Source of the DNA: Minwuia sp048007105
GTDB lineage: Bacteria > Pseudomonadota > Alphaproteobacteria > Minwuiales > Minwuiaceae
Assembly: GCF_048007105.1 (NCBI RefSeq)
Contig: NZ_CP180352.1
Coordinates: 3,906,001-3,970,000, forward strand
Direction of reading: 5' to 3'
DNA: 64,000 nt
Shown: in pieces, positions 16,488 to 25,546 of the stretch
Position numbering within the stretch: position 1 is the first letter of the stretch
Layout: the number at the start of each line of letters is the position of its first letter
Program-made: the position numbers and the translations under genes
The notes under the pieces: generated by a model
The model's database searches: none
What the model was told of the DNA's origin: nothing
What the model saw: only the letters and a program-made list of their open reading frames with translations

Positions 16488-17681
16488 TCAGGCGACGGCC
16501 AGATGCGCCGGCCGCCTGAGATCCGCTGCCAGGCCCTCGCCCATCAGATCGATGAAGTTGTCGCAGTAGAACCGATCGACCGCGCGGGCCGGCGTGTCCT
16601 GCAGCGAGTTGCCGAAACGCTTCAGCGGGTTCCGGCCGCCCTCGATATGCGGGAAGTCCGATGAGAACATCGCAACTTCCTCACCCGCATTGGCGATGAT
16701 CCAGCCGACATCCTCGTGCGGGTACGGCGCCGCGCGGAACTGACGGCGGACGATTTCCGACGGCTTCGCGCTCAGCTTCTGCAGCCGTTCCTCGTTCCTG
16801 ACGAAGGCGTGCGCCGCCGAGTCCATGGCCCGCATCCAGCCCGGCACCCAGTTCGCGCCCAGTTCGATGGCGCCCCATTTCAGGTTTGGAAACCGGTCGA
16901 ACACGCCGTCGAAGATCAACGTCGCGCCGGTCTGCATGGCGGCCTCGGGGATCGGCATGTAGCTGACCGAGGTAAAGTTGTCGTCGCCGCCGTGGAAATC
17001 CTTCACCGGCGGCAGGCCGTTTTCCTTGTAGGCCGGATTGAGTTTCTGCTCGCCGCCCACATGGAACAGGACGGGCAGGCCGGCTTCCTGGGCCATGGCC
17101 CAGAGCGGATCGAGATCGACATGGCTGGGGCTGTGATTCTGCGGGCATTTCGACGGCACCATCAGGGCCTTCGCGCCGATCCGGATCGCCTCCTCGGCAC
17201 AGGCGCGGGTCCGGGCGAAATCCTCCAGCGGAATGTAGGCGGTCGGCAGCAGCCGGCGGTCGGTCGCGCAGAAGTCCGTCATCATCCGGTTGTGGGCGCT
17301 GGCCGCGGCGTAGCAAAGCTCCATGTCATCGCTCTGATCGAGCTCGAAATTGCCGAGGCAGAAGGTCGTGAAGACCAGTTGGCTGGCGAAGCCCATGTAG
17401 TCGAGCGCCTCCGACCGGTCGTCCTTCAGGAACGAGCCATGCGCGTCGTAGTTCTTGCGCAGCATGACGTTCTCGTTCGCGGCCGCACGGAAATCGGCAT
17501 CGGCGTGGTTCTCCCGCGCCGCATCCAGAGCCGCCTGCTGGCGCGTCTTCAGATCGATGAACTTCCGCGTCTGGTGCAACCGTTCCCTGAGCCGTGCTTC
17601 CAGATAGGGATCGAGACAGTCGGACGGCTCCATCAGGTGGCTGTCGGCATCGTGGATGATGCGGCCTTCGGCGTACGGCAT
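16488..17681 (-). CDS. Amidohydrolase family protein (metal-dependent hydrolase/decarboxylase)
   Basis: A 397-residue TIM-barrel metal-dependent hydrolase of the amidohydrolase-2 (ACMSD-like) group. Conserved segments are HDADSHLMEP at the N-terminus, VLFHVGGEQ in the middle (metal-binding histidine), GAIELGANWVPGWM, and FSSDFPHIEGGRNP near residue 350 with the catalytic aspartate. Start 17681 is set by GGGGAG 6 bases upstream. It is divergent from a TetR gene, with a perfect palindrome in between, so it is almost certainly its target. Confidence 0.87.
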   Translation of the reverse strand: MPYAEGRIIHDADSHLMEPSDCLDPYLEARLRERLHQTRKFIDLKTRQQAALDAARENHADADFRAAANENVMLRKNYDAHGSFLKDDRSEALDYMGFASQLVFTTFCLGNFELDQSDDMELCYAAASAHNRMMTDFCATDRRLLPTAYIPLEDFARTRACAEEAIRIGAKALMVPSKCPQNHSPSHVDLDPLWAMAQEAGLPVLFHVGGEQKLNPAYKENGLPPVKDFHGGDDNFTSVSYMPIPEAAMQTGATLIFDGVFDRFPNLKWGAIELGANWVPGWMRAMDSAAHAFVRNEERLQKLSAKPSEIVRRQFRAAPYPHEDVGWIIANAGEEVAMFSSDFPHIEGGRNPLKRFGNSLQDTPARAVDRFYCDNFIDLMGEGLAADLRRPAHLAVA

Positions 17682-17743
17682 GTCGTTCTCCCCTTGCGGC
17701 CGCCCGCCATGGTCCTGGCGCAGCCGGATTGATTGCGGCCGGA

Positions 17744-17770
17744 GTGTCACTGACACTGATGTCAGTGTCA
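17744..17770. promoter_or_regulatory. Palindromic operator between TetR and amidohydrolase genes
   Basis: A perfect 20-bp palindrome at 17751-17770 has arms TGACACTGA and TCAGTGTCA around a TG centre. It overlaps a second palindrome GTGTCA-C-TGACAC at 17744-17756, so three GTGTCA-type half-sites are present. The position, in the 151-bp divergent gap, suits an operator bound by the adjacent TetR protein and controlling both genes. Confidence 0.75.
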
Positions 17771-17832
17771 AATGCGTTTGCCGCACGGACCGCCTCTGCT
17801 AGCGTCCGGGCGCGACCGGCAAAGGAATTTGG

Positions 17833-18465
17833 ATGACCGCAACCGAGAGAAAGCCCCGTCCCGCCGCCCACCGCGGCGGCGATGCCCGGACCGAAGCGGC
17901 GATCCTCGGGGCTGCAGAGAAGATCTTTTCCGACAAGGGGTTCTTCGATGCGACGGTGGCCGACATCGTCAGCAAGGCGGGCGTCAGCCGAGGCACCTTC
18001 TATTTCTATTTCCAGGACCGTGAGGACGTGTTCCTCGCCCTGCTGACGACCATTGTCGACGAGATGTTCGTCCTGCCCGCGGAGCATGGCGGTTCCTTCG
18101 AGGACCGGGTCGAACGGGCCAACCGGAGCTATCTTGAGGCCTTCCGGAACCATGGCGCCTTCATGCGCTGCGCCCTTCAGATGGCGACCTACAATCAGGA
18201 CGCCTCGACCGCGTTGAACGATCTCCGCGGGCGCTTCCTCGAACGCCTTCGCAGCCACCTCGAACGGGCGAAGGCAGCCGGACGCTGCCACGATTTCGAC
18301 GTCCGCATCGCCTCCTACGCCATCGTCATGATGGTCGAGTTCTTCGCCTACAGCTGGCTGTCCTTCGGCTGGAACCTCGACGAAGGCGATTTCGAGTTCG
18401 AGGCCGTCGCCAAGGAACTCAGCGCGATGTGGTGCCGCGCCATCTACAAGCCTTCGGTCAGCTGA
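17833..18465 (+). CDS. TetR family transcriptional regulator
   Basis: A 210-residue TetR-type repressor. The DNA-binding helix-turn-helix lies at about residues 22-65 (ILGAAEKIFSDKGFFDATVADIVSKAGVSRGTFYFYF), followed by a variable helical ligand domain. It is divergent from the amidohydrolase gene with the palindrome described in between. Its last 8 bases overlap the end of the convergent hot-dog gene. The inducer is unknown but is probably a substrate of the amidohydrolase or neighbouring acyl-CoA genes. Confidence 0.93.
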   Translation: MTATERKPRPAAHRGGDARTEAAILGAAEKIFSDKGFFDATVADIVSKAGVSRGTFYFYFQDREDVFLALLTTIVDEMFVLPAEHGGSFEDRVERANRSYLEAFRNHGAFMRCALQMATYNQDASTALNDLRGRFLERLRSHLERAKAAGRCHDFDVRIASYAIVMMVEFFAYSWLSFGWNLDEGDFEFEAVAKELSAMWCRAIYKPSVS

Positions 18466-19162
18466 CCGAAGGCACCGTGATCCAGGTGGCGAACGCGCTG
18501 GCGACGACCCGCTCGTCCGCATCCAGCACCGCCGAACCCGCATAGGCCTTCCGGCCGTCGATCCCTTCGCGCCAGGCCAGCACCGTACAACGGTCGCCCG
18601 CCTTCACCTTTCCCGTCACCTCGCCGGCAATGCGGCCGAGCAGCATGCTGCCCGACGTCTGACCGAACCAGGCATAGGCCCCCGGACAGTCCAGCGCAGC
18701 GAAGACATGACGCTCCAGAATGAAGCCATCATCCCCGGCCATGTTCGGATGCGCGTCCCACTTCGCGGCGACGAGATCGCGGCCCTCGATGGGCGAGGCG
18801 AAGACCCGCAGTCCCTCGCCCGGCGCGTTCTTCACCCCACAGACGAAACAGTGCGGGATCGGGCTGTTCTTCGCGCCGGGATAGTTGGGTAATGCCGCCT
18901 CGATTTCGGCATCCGACGGTTTCGCCGGCACCTCGACGGAGAAGCTGCCGGGCCGGACGGAGCCGACAGCGTTCCCCTCGTGCAGGACCTCGTAGCCGTC
19001 GGCTGTCTTCGCCAGTTCCAGCGGCGTCTCCAGCGGCGGCGGTGCACGCAGGGTGATCTCCGCCGGACCGTCGATCAGTTCCGCCAGCAAGCCCGCGAAG
19101 TAGCCGCCATTGGCCGATTGCGACGGTCCCTGGAACCGCCGTTCAATGATGATTTCACTCAT
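18458..19162 (-). CDS. Hot-dog-fold thioesterase-like protein
   Basis: A 234-residue protein that opens with RFQGPSQSANGGYFAGLLAELI, characteristic of double-hot-dog thioesterase-like proteins, and has PHCFVCG near residue 103. The CxxC pair is a conserved feature of this poorly characterised group. Function is inferred as acyl-CoA binding or hydrolysis. It lies 13 bases upstream (in reading direction) of the frameshifted flavin oxidoreductase's end and is on the same strand, so co-transcription is possible. Confidence 0.65.
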   Translation of the reverse strand: MSEIIIERRFQGPSQSANGGYFAGLLAELIDGPAEITLRAPPPLETPLELAKTADGYEVLHEGNAVGSVRPGSFSVEVPAKPSDAEIEAALPNYPGAKNSPIPHCFVCGVKNAPGEGLRVFASPIEGRDLVAAKWDAHPNMAGDDGFILERHVFAALDCPGAYAWFGQTSGSMLLGRIAGEVTGKVKAGDRCTVLAWREGIDGRKAYAGSAVLDADERVVASAFATWITVPSVS

Positions 19163-19175
19163 GTGCGTGCGGCTG

Positions 19176-20426
19176 TCAGGCAGCAGTGCCCTTGTTGACG
19201 ACCATCTTCTTCACCGATGCCTTCACGACCGGGATCTCGTCGTCGGCCAGTTCGGGCATCCGCTTCTTCCGGGCCATCGCCGCCTCGAGATAGGGCGCCA
19301 GTTCGGCATCCTTCTTCGCCTTGCGCTCGGCTTCCTTCTCCTTGAACTCCGGCAGCACTTCGGCCGCGAAGAGGTTCAGCGAGTTCGCAGATCTGCTTGT
19401 GGCTGTTCCGGCCGGCCTGCTGCAGGAAGATGATCTGATCGACGCCGGCCTTTTCGTAATTGCGGATGTGTTCGCGGAAATCGTCGGGCGTGCCGATGCC
19501 CGGCGCGTGCATCAGGTCACGCCCCTTCAGCGCCGCGTCGATCATCTCCTCGCTGTCGACCTTCCGCGCCGCCTGGAATTCGTCCCAGATCCGGGTGCGG
19601 CCGGGCACCGTGTCCTCGGCCACCAGCTTGCGCATGGCGAAGCTGAAGAACTCGAAGCCTTCCTGACCCTCCCGGATGGCCGCCGAGCGGTCGTGGTTCA
19701 GCGAAAACGCGCTGACCATGGCGATGTTGGCATTCACCGCATGGCCGATGGGCACGCATTCCTCGGACTTGATGATGTCGTAGTAGATGTCGGCCCAGGT
19801 CTTGGCCTCTTCCGGATCCACGAAGGAGAAGGCCAGCGCGCCGACGCCCTTGGACGCCGCCACCTTGATCGTGTCGCGGTTGGTGCAGGCCATCCACATC
19901 GGCGGATGCGGCTTCTGCAGCGGCTTGGGGATCACGTTCCGGCAGGGCACCGAGAAGTTCTCGCTCTCGTAGCCGGGATAGGGGTTCATAACCATCATGT
20001 TGGCCACCTGCTCGGCAGCCTCCAGCGACATGGCCCGCTTCTGCTTGGCCGGTATGCCGAAACCGTGCAGTTCCAGGCGCGTCGCGCCCTCGCCGATGCC
20101 GAACTGCGCCCGCCCGCTGCTGACCAGATCGAGCGTCGCGATGCCCTCGGCAGTCCGCGCCGGGTGGTTGTAGTTCGGAATCACCTGACGGATGCCGTGA
20201 CCGACCTTGATGTTCTTCGTCCGCCGGCCGCCGCCGCAAGAAACACCTCCGGCGAAGCACAGTGCGAGTATTCCTCGAGGAAGTGATGCTCCACCGCCCA
20301 CGCGTAGTCGATGCCCAGCCGGTCGGCCAGTTCGACCTGCTCCAGCGCCTCCTGGAACAGGCGATGCTCGTCGCCCTCGTTCCAAGGCTTCGGCAGCTGC
20401 AGCTCATAGAAAACGCCGAATTCCAT
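19176..20426 (-). pseudogene. LLM class oxidoreductase, broken by two frameshifts
   Basis: One luciferase-like oxidoreductase spread over three frames. The start (MEFGVFYELQLPKPWNEGDE) at 20426 has GGGGAGGA upstream and continues to SPEVFLAAAA near 20225. There the frame switches in a GGCGGCCGGCGG stretch to TKNIKVGHGIRQVIPNYNHP. The second switch is near 19385, between KQICE and LFAAEVLPEFKEKEA. The total length is a multiple of three, so the two indels compensate. All three parts fit a single family member of about 416 residues. Neighbouring genes are intact, so both an assembly problem and decay remain possible. Confidence 0.82.
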
Positions 20427-20549
20427 TGTGTCCTCCCCAGTCGCAACGGTTCCCGAAACGCGATGGTAGCAGCCCTGACCCGTGGGTAGAAGCGCAGCCT
20501 TGCCGTCCGGGCCATGCCGCGCCAGTCTCTTGGCGAAGGGGAGGACGGG

Positions 20550-21257
20550 ATGAGCAGAAAACCCAGGGCGTTGCTGTTCGACGTGTTTGGCACGGTGGTC
20601 GACTGGCGGCGCTCCATCGCGCGCGAGGTCGACAGGATGGCGGCCGAACGCGGCTGGAGTATCGACGGCAATGACTTCGCCATCAGCTGGCGCAAGCTCT
20701 ACCAGCCGGCCATGGAACGCATCCGCGCCGGCAACCGGGGCTTCGTGAAGCTGGATGTCCTTCATCGGGAGAACCTGGATCAGGTGCTGAGCGATCTCGG
20801 CGTCGACGGCCTGTCCGAAGCCGAAAAGCAGGATCTGAATCTGGCCTGGCACCGCCTCGCGCCCTGGCCGGATTCGGTGGGCGGCCTGAACCGGATGAAG
20901 AGCCGGCACATTCTCGCGACCTGCTCCAACGGCAACATCGCGCTGATGGTGAACATGGCCAAGAATGCGGGCCTGCCCTGGGATGTCATCCTCGGCGCCG
21001 AGGTCACGCAGGCCTACAAGCCGATGCAGGAATGCTACCTGGGCTCCGCCACTGCGCTGGGTCTCGATCCGGGCGAGTGCTGCATGGTCGCCGCCCACAA
21101 TGACGACCTGGCCGCGGCGAAAAGCTTCGGCCTGATGACCGCCTATGTCGAGCGGCCGCTGGAGTTCAAGGACGACGGCGGCCCCTACCCCGCAACCGGC
21201 GACTGGAACTACGTTGCCGCCGACTTCATCGATCTTGCCGCGCAGCTCGACGCCTGA
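20550..21257 (+). CDS. Haloacid dehalogenase type II (HAD superfamily)
   Basis: A 235-residue HAD hydrolase of the L-2-haloacid dehalogenase type. Nucleophile Asp11 is in LLFDVFGTVVDWR, motif II in ILATCSNGN near residue 132, the conserved lysine in AYKPMQECY near 155 and the acidic motif in AAHNDDLAAAKSFG near 178. Typical length is 220-230. GGGGAGGA precedes the ATG at 20550. It is followed 16 bases later by an MDR oxidoreductase gene, likely the same transcript. Confidence 0.9.
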   Translation: MSRKPRALLFDVFGTVVDWRRSIAREVDRMAAERGWSIDGNDFAISWRKLYQPAMERIRAGNRGFVKLDVLHRENLDQVLSDLGVDGLSEAEKQDLNLAWHRLAPWPDSVGGLNRMKSRHILATCSNGNIALMVNMAKNAGLPWDVILGAEVTQAYKPMQECYLGSATALGLDPGECCMVAAHNDDLAAAKSFGLMTAYVERPLEFKDDGGPYPATGDWNYVAADFIDLAAQLDA

Positions 21258-21273
21258 GAGAGGAGACACTCCC

Positions 21274-22281
21274 GTGACCCAGAACCGACAGGTCGTGATC
21301 CGCGAACTGCCCAGGGGCGAACTCACCAACGACCACTTCGAACTGCGTGACGGCGAGATGCCGGCCGCGGGCGAAGGCGAGGTGGTCGTCCGCACAATCC
21401 TGATGTCGATCGACGCGGCCAACCGGGCCTGGATGCAGGGCGCGACCTACCGCGAGGCGGTGAAGGCGGGCGACGTCATGCACACCTATTCCATCGGCGA
21501 AGTCGCGGAATCCAAGGACGACAGGCTGAAGCCGGGCGAGATCGTCGCGGTCGAGGCGCGCTGGGCGGACTACGTCACGGTCAAGGCGAAGCACGCGCAG
21601 AAGCTGCCCGACCACCGGCCGCTCTCGCACATGCTCTCGATCCTCGGCATTGCCGGAAAGACCGCCTATCACGGGCTGGTAAATGTCGGGAGGCCCGAAC
21701 CGGGCGAGACGGTCGTCGTGTCGGCGGCGGCGGGCTCGGTCGGCATCTTCGTCGGTCAGATCGCAAAGGCGCTGGGCTGCCGCGCGGTCGGCATCGCGGG
21801 TGGCAAGGACAAATGCGACTGGGTCGTGAAGGAACTCGGCTTCGACGCCTGCATCGATTATCGCGGCGGCAACTTGTTCCGCGAGCTCAAGGCCGCATGC
21901 CCCAACGGAATCGATGTCTATTTCGACAATGTCGGCGGCGAAATCCTGGAGACCGTGCTGTTCCAGATGAACCAGAAGGGCCGCGTGGTCTGCTGCGGCG
22001 CCGTCAGCCAGTACAACTCGACCGCGCCCTCGGGGCCGCGCAACCTGCCTGGCATGGTCGTGGTGAAGCGCCTCCGGATGGAGGGATTCATCGTCATGGA
22101 CTTTGCCGACCGCGACGAGAAGGCGACCCAGGAACTCATGGCCTGGGTGAAGGAAGGCAAGATCCGCGTCGTCGAGGATGTCGTCGAAGGCCTGGAGAAC
22201 GCGCCGCGCGCGCTGACAGGGCTTCTTGCTGGCGACAACCGGGGCAAGCGCATGGTCCGCGTCGCACCCGATCCGGTCTGA
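21274..22281 (+). CDS. NADP-dependent oxidoreductase (MDR, CurA/prostaglandin reductase type)
   Basis: A 335-residue medium-chain reductase without zinc ligands, of the group that reduces the double bond of alpha,beta-unsaturated ketones with NADPH. GIAGKTAYHGL near residue 127 and VVSAAAGSVGIFVGQIAKALG near 150 form the cofactor-binding region; YFDNVGGEILETVL follows near 210. It starts at GTG with AGAGGAG upstream. Probably co-transcribed with the haloacid dehalogenase gene; convergent with the next gene, 3 bases apart. Confidence 0.9.
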   Translation: MTQNRQVVIRELPRGELTNDHFELRDGEMPAAGEGEVVVRTILMSIDAANRAWMQGATYREAVKAGDVMHTYSIGEVAESKDDRLKPGEIVAVEARWADYVTVKAKHAQKLPDHRPLSHMLSILGIAGKTAYHGLVNVGRPEPGETVVVSAAAGSVGIFVGQIAKALGCRAVGIAGGKDKCDWVVKELGFDACIDYRGGNLFRELKAACPNGIDVYFDNVGGEILETVLFQMNQKGRVVCCGAVSQYNSTAPSGPRNLPGMVVVKRLRMEGFIVMDFADRDEKATQELMAWVKEGKIRVVEDVVEGLENAPRALTGLLAGDNRGKRMVRVAPDPV

Positions 22282-22284
22282 CGA

Positions 22285-22698
22285 TCAGCCCTTCAGTGCT
22301 TCCACGATCTCCCGGGCTTCCTCGTCCCTGATGTCGGGCAATGCGGTCTCGATCGCCGCAGACAGGTTCCGCTCGGCATTCGAGATGGAGTTGTGGAGGG
22401 CCGATGCCGTGTCGTGGCTGAGCGACGCCTTCAGCCGCACGCCGGCCTGATCGAAGATCAGCCGCTCGTCCGAGGGACCGGCCGGTGAGTCGCCGAGACG
22501 CTCGACGACGGCGCCCAGCCGCCGGGCCTGCTCGGACAGACGCTCGGCGCGCTCGCCGAAGCTCACGCCCAGCGCGTCATCGACATCCTCCGCCTCGCGG
22601 GCTTCGTCCCGCGCCGCGTGCAGCACTTCCATCAGATCGTAAAGCGCCACAAGCACGTCGTTGATCGCGACGACCTGATCGTCTCTCAGAAGCTCCAT
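22285..22698 (-). CDS. Helical protein of unknown function
   Basis: A 137-residue, acidic, fully helical protein (MELLRDDQVVAINDVLVALYDLMEVLHAARDEAREAED...). The arrangement suggests a four-helix bundle, but metal-ligand motifs of ferritin-like proteins are not evident. It is on the same strand as, and 29 bases downstream of, the lipid-kinase gene. No family recognised. Confidence 0.55.
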   Translation of the reverse strand: MELLRDDQVVAINDVLVALYDLMEVLHAARDEAREAEDVDDALGVSFGERAERLSEQARRLGAVVERLGDSPAGPSDERLIFDQAGVRLKASLSHDTASALHNSISNAERNLSAAIETALPDIRDEEAREIVEALKG

Positions 22699-22727
22699 CG
22701 TTCCGGTCCGTTCTACTCAACCAATGC

Positions 22728-23605
22728 TTATCTGGTGTCTGGAACGAGAACCTCCAAGGCCCGCGGCAGAATGCCGAAGCGCGCGGGCGTGGTTTCGATG
22801 ACCTCGCCGTCGACATTGATGTCCTGGACCGGATCGGTCTCCAGATGCAGCGAACGCAGCCGGAGTGTCTTCACATCCTCGCGCCGCCGCAGCGCGCCGA
22901 ACTTCAGGAACGGCAAAAGCTTAAGCATGCCCAGCGGACCCAGCGGCCGGATGTAGTAGACGTCCAGCCAGCCGTCATCGATGGCCGCATCCTCCTGGAT
23001 GGTCAGGCCGCCGCCGTAATGCACGCCATTGCCGACCGCCATCAGTGTGGACTTGAAGGTGCGCCGGTGCTCGCCCCAGGAAAGTTGAACCCGGAACGGC
23101 TCGGTATCGCGGTGGGCGTCGAGCCAGCTCATCGGGTAGCTGAGCAGCTTCCATTTCTGCTTCCGCCCGCTCTCGTGATGCCGGGCGACCCGGGCCGAAA
23201 ACCCCATGCTGGCAACATTGAAGAACGGCCTGTCGTTGATGGTGCCCAGATCGATCCGCATGGTCGCCCTGCCCGCAGCAATCGCCGCAGCGCGCTTCAG
23301 GTCGAACGGAATGCCGAGCGTGCGGGCGAGATCGTTGGCGGTCCCCAGCGGCAGGACTCCGACAGGGCGGCCCGCGGCGATCAATGCCGAGGCGGAACGG
23401 CTGAAGGTGCCGTCGCCACCCCCGAGCACGATCCGGTCGGCGGTCTTCGCACCGTCCAGGATCATCTTCGGAATGTCGCCGGGCGAGCGGGGCCGCTGGA
23501 ACTCGACTTCGAAACCGGCTTTCTCGAGCGCCGCGACAGCGATGTCGGCCGGCTGGCAGCACCGCTATCCTTGTTGACGATAAGCAGCGCGCGGCCCGCG
23601 GACAC
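22728..23605 (-). pseudogene. Diacylglycerol kinase-like lipid kinase, broken by a frameshift
   Basis: Kinase of the DagK/YegS type. The N-terminus (GTG 23605, SAGRALLIVNKDSG) and the body (ADIAVAALEKAGFEVEF...) are in different frames, with the switch in the stretch 23550-23570. The span of 878 bases fits a single-base deletion. The nucleotide-binding GGGDGT is intact, as are PLGTANDLARTLG and the C-terminal beta domain with INVDGEVIETTPARF. If the break is real, only the first strand of the kinase domain is lost to the frame, but no internal start is well placed. Starts 2 bases beyond the thioesterase stop. Confidence 0.8.
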
Positions 23606-23607
23606 GC

Positions 23608-24072
23608 TCAGCCTGCGTCGGTTTCGGGACGGAACGCGTAGCGGCCATCCTGATCCCGCGGAATCTTCATGATGCCGTTCGCCCGCAGAACGATCTCCCC
23701 ATCGGCTTCCAGCCAGGCATTGCAAAAGGCCATGCGCGGCGTCGCCTTCACCAGTTCCGTGCGTCCCTGCACCCAGGCGCCCAGCTTCGCCGGAGCGAGA
23801 TAGTCGCAGTTCAGGTTGATGGTCGGCAGGAACAGACGCCGCTTCATCAGCACGGCTGCGCCGAAGCCGATCTGGACATCCACCAGCGTCGCCAGCATGC
23901 CGCCATGGCAGGTGCCGACCGGGTTCAGGTGCTTCTTCTCGACACGGAAGGCCAGATGGGCCTCGCCGTCCGTGACGCGGGCGTAGACCGGACCGACCAG
24001 CCCGAACATGCCGTCATGGGCGCCGAAGACCTTGAAGCCGGCCGGGACATCGGCTGTTGCGGGTGCGTTCAT
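23608..24072 (-). CDS. PaaI-type hot-dog thioesterase
   Basis: A 154-residue single hot-dog protein. The active-site segment HLNPVGTCHGGMLATLVD has the HGG(M) motif, followed by DYLAPAKLGAWVQGR. Family enzymes hydrolyse aryl- or short acyl-CoA esters as tetramers. The start overlaps the stop of the paralogous thioesterase by 4 bases, so translation is coupled. Second of two adjacent thioesterase genes in an operon with an LLM oxidoreductase and the lipid kinase. Confidence 0.88.
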   Translation of the reverse strand: MNAPATADVPAGFKVFGAHDGMFGLVGPVYARVTDGEAHLAFRVEKKHLNPVGTCHGGMLATLVDVQIGFGAAVLMKRRLFLPTINLNCDYLAPAKLGAWVQGRTELVKATPRMAFCNAWLEADGEIVLRANGIMKIPRDQDGRYAFRPETDAG

Positions 24073-24527
24073 GGGAAAATCTTCCTCGGGTCCAGCATGT
24101 CGTTCTCGTTGTCGGGGCGGTCTGCGACCTTGAAGATCCCGCTCCCCCGGGCGATCAGCACGCCCTCGTTCTTCACGATGCGGCAGTCGGTGAAGACCGT
24201 GCTGCGTCCACGGCGCAGAACCTCGGTCCGGCCCTGTACCCAGTCGCCGATCGCAGCCGGCGCGATGAAATCGACCGTCACCGCCACCGTCGGAATGAAC
24301 TGCGCGGTATTCAGCTGATAGTTCAGCGCGGAATTGAGCTGCATGTCGATCATGGTCATCAGCATGCCACCATGCAGCCCGTCGGCGGCATTGGTGTGAC
24401 GGCGTTCCACACGGAAGCCCATCAGCAGGTAACCATCCTCCACCTTGTAGTAGAGGGGCCCGTTTTCGGCAGCGAAGGGCGACGGGATATCGGTGGTCCG
24501 GAACCCCTCCGGAATGTCGAAACTCAT
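24069..24527 (-). CDS. PaaI-type hot-dog thioesterase (paralogue)
   Basis: A 152-residue hot-dog protein resembling its neighbour: RHTNAADGLHGGMLMTMIDMQ and VTVDFIAPAAIGDWVQGRTEVL align with the corresponding parts of that protein, implying an old tandem duplication. The start ATG at 24527 overlaps the LLM stop by 4 bases. A tandem pair could form a heteromer or have different acyl-CoA preferences; this is not readable from the sequence. Confidence 0.88.
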   Translation of the reverse strand: MSFDIPEGFRTTDIPSPFAAENGPLYYKVEDGYLLMGFRVERRHTNAADGLHGGMLMTMIDMQLNSALNYQLNTAQFIPTVAVTVDFIAPAAIGDWVQGRTEVLRRGRSTVFTDCRIVKNEGVLIARGSGIFKVADRPDNENDMLDPRKIFP

Positions 24528-25480
24528 GAAACCTGCCGCGCCACGTCCGCCATGAAGGCTTCCATGCGACCGACGCTGGCTGAAGCGTCGCGCCCCGCCA
24601 GGTTGAGCATCAGGTGGTTGAACCCGGCTTCTTTCAGTTTCGCCACATCCTCGGCCACCGCCGCCACGGAACCGGTCAGAATCATGCGGTCCCCGTCCCT
24701 GTTCTTCACTTCCTCGCCGATGGTATTCCAGTGGCTCCAGTAGGCCAGATCGATGCTCGCCATGTCGCGGCCGGCCTCGTCGGCGAAGCCTTTGAGGCGT
24801 TCCAGCCGCCGTGCGATCCGGCCATGGGTATCCAGCGGGAACTTCGGATTGTTGCCGATGGGATACCAGCCATCGCCATGGCTGACGACCCGTTTCAGGG
24901 CCGGTGCGCTCTCGCCTCCGATCCAGAGCGGCGGATGTGGCTTCTGAACCGGCAGCGGCCGGGTCGAGACGTTGGCGAACTTCACATAACTGCCGTCGAA
25001 GCTCGCGATCTCGTTGGTCCAGACGGTGCGGAAGGCCTCGAGATATTCGTTCGTCACCGCGCCGCGGTCGGCATAGTCGGGCACCTGAAGCGCCTTGAAC
25101 TCCTCCTCCATCCAGCCTGCGCCGCAGCCGATGGTGATGCGCCCGCCGGACAGGTTGTCGATGGTCGCGATCATCTTCGCCGTCAGCAGCGCCGGCCGAT
25201 GCGGCACCACCATCACCGAAGTCAGCATGCGGAGCTTCTCCGTCAGCGCCGCGGCGTAGGCGCAGGCGGTCAGCTGGTCCATGCACTCGCCCGGTCCCGA
25301 TCCGGGGAAGCTGCCGTCGGCGCTATAGGGATAGGTGCTGTCGATGTCGGTCGGAATGACGATATGATCGGGGACCAGCATGTAGGCATAGCCCAGCCGC
25401 TCGCCCGCTTCGGCGAGGGTGCGCAGGCCGGCGGCGTTGGCGAGCGGGCCGCGGGTGAACCAGGCGAATCCGAAATCCAT
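24524..25480 (-). CDS. LLM class F420-type oxidoreductase
   Basis: A 318-residue luciferase-like enzyme. Recognisable parts are MLVPDHIVIP near residue 36, MIATIDNLSGGRITIGCGAGWMEEEF near 105, and RPLPVQKPHPPLWIGGESAPAL near 175, typical of the TIGR03619-like F420-dependent group. I favour the start MDFGFAW (25480), preceded by GGGAAGAG; an ATG four codons upstream is possible. First gene of an operon with two thioesterases. F420 use by this organism is not proven by this window. Confidence 0.87.
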   Translation of the reverse strand: MDFGFAWFTRGPLANAAGLRTLAEAGERLGYAYMLVPDHIVIPTDIDSTYPYSADGSFPGSGPGECMDQLTACAYAAALTEKLRMLTSVMVVPHRPALLTAKMIATIDNLSGGRITIGCGAGWMEEEFKALQVPDYADRGAVTNEYLEAFRTVWTNEIASFDGSYVKFANVSTRPLPVQKPHPPLWIGGESAPALKRVVSHGDGWYPIGNNPKFPLDTHGRIARRLERLKGFADEAGRDMASIDLAYWSHWNTIGEEVKNRDGDRMILTGSVAAVAEDVAKLKEAGFNHLMLNLAGRDASASVGRMEAFMADVARQVS

Positions 25481-25546
25481 GTCTCTTCCCATCCCATTCC
25501 GTCAGAGCGGCGGCGACCATAGCGTCAGCACCGGAACGGTAGAAGC

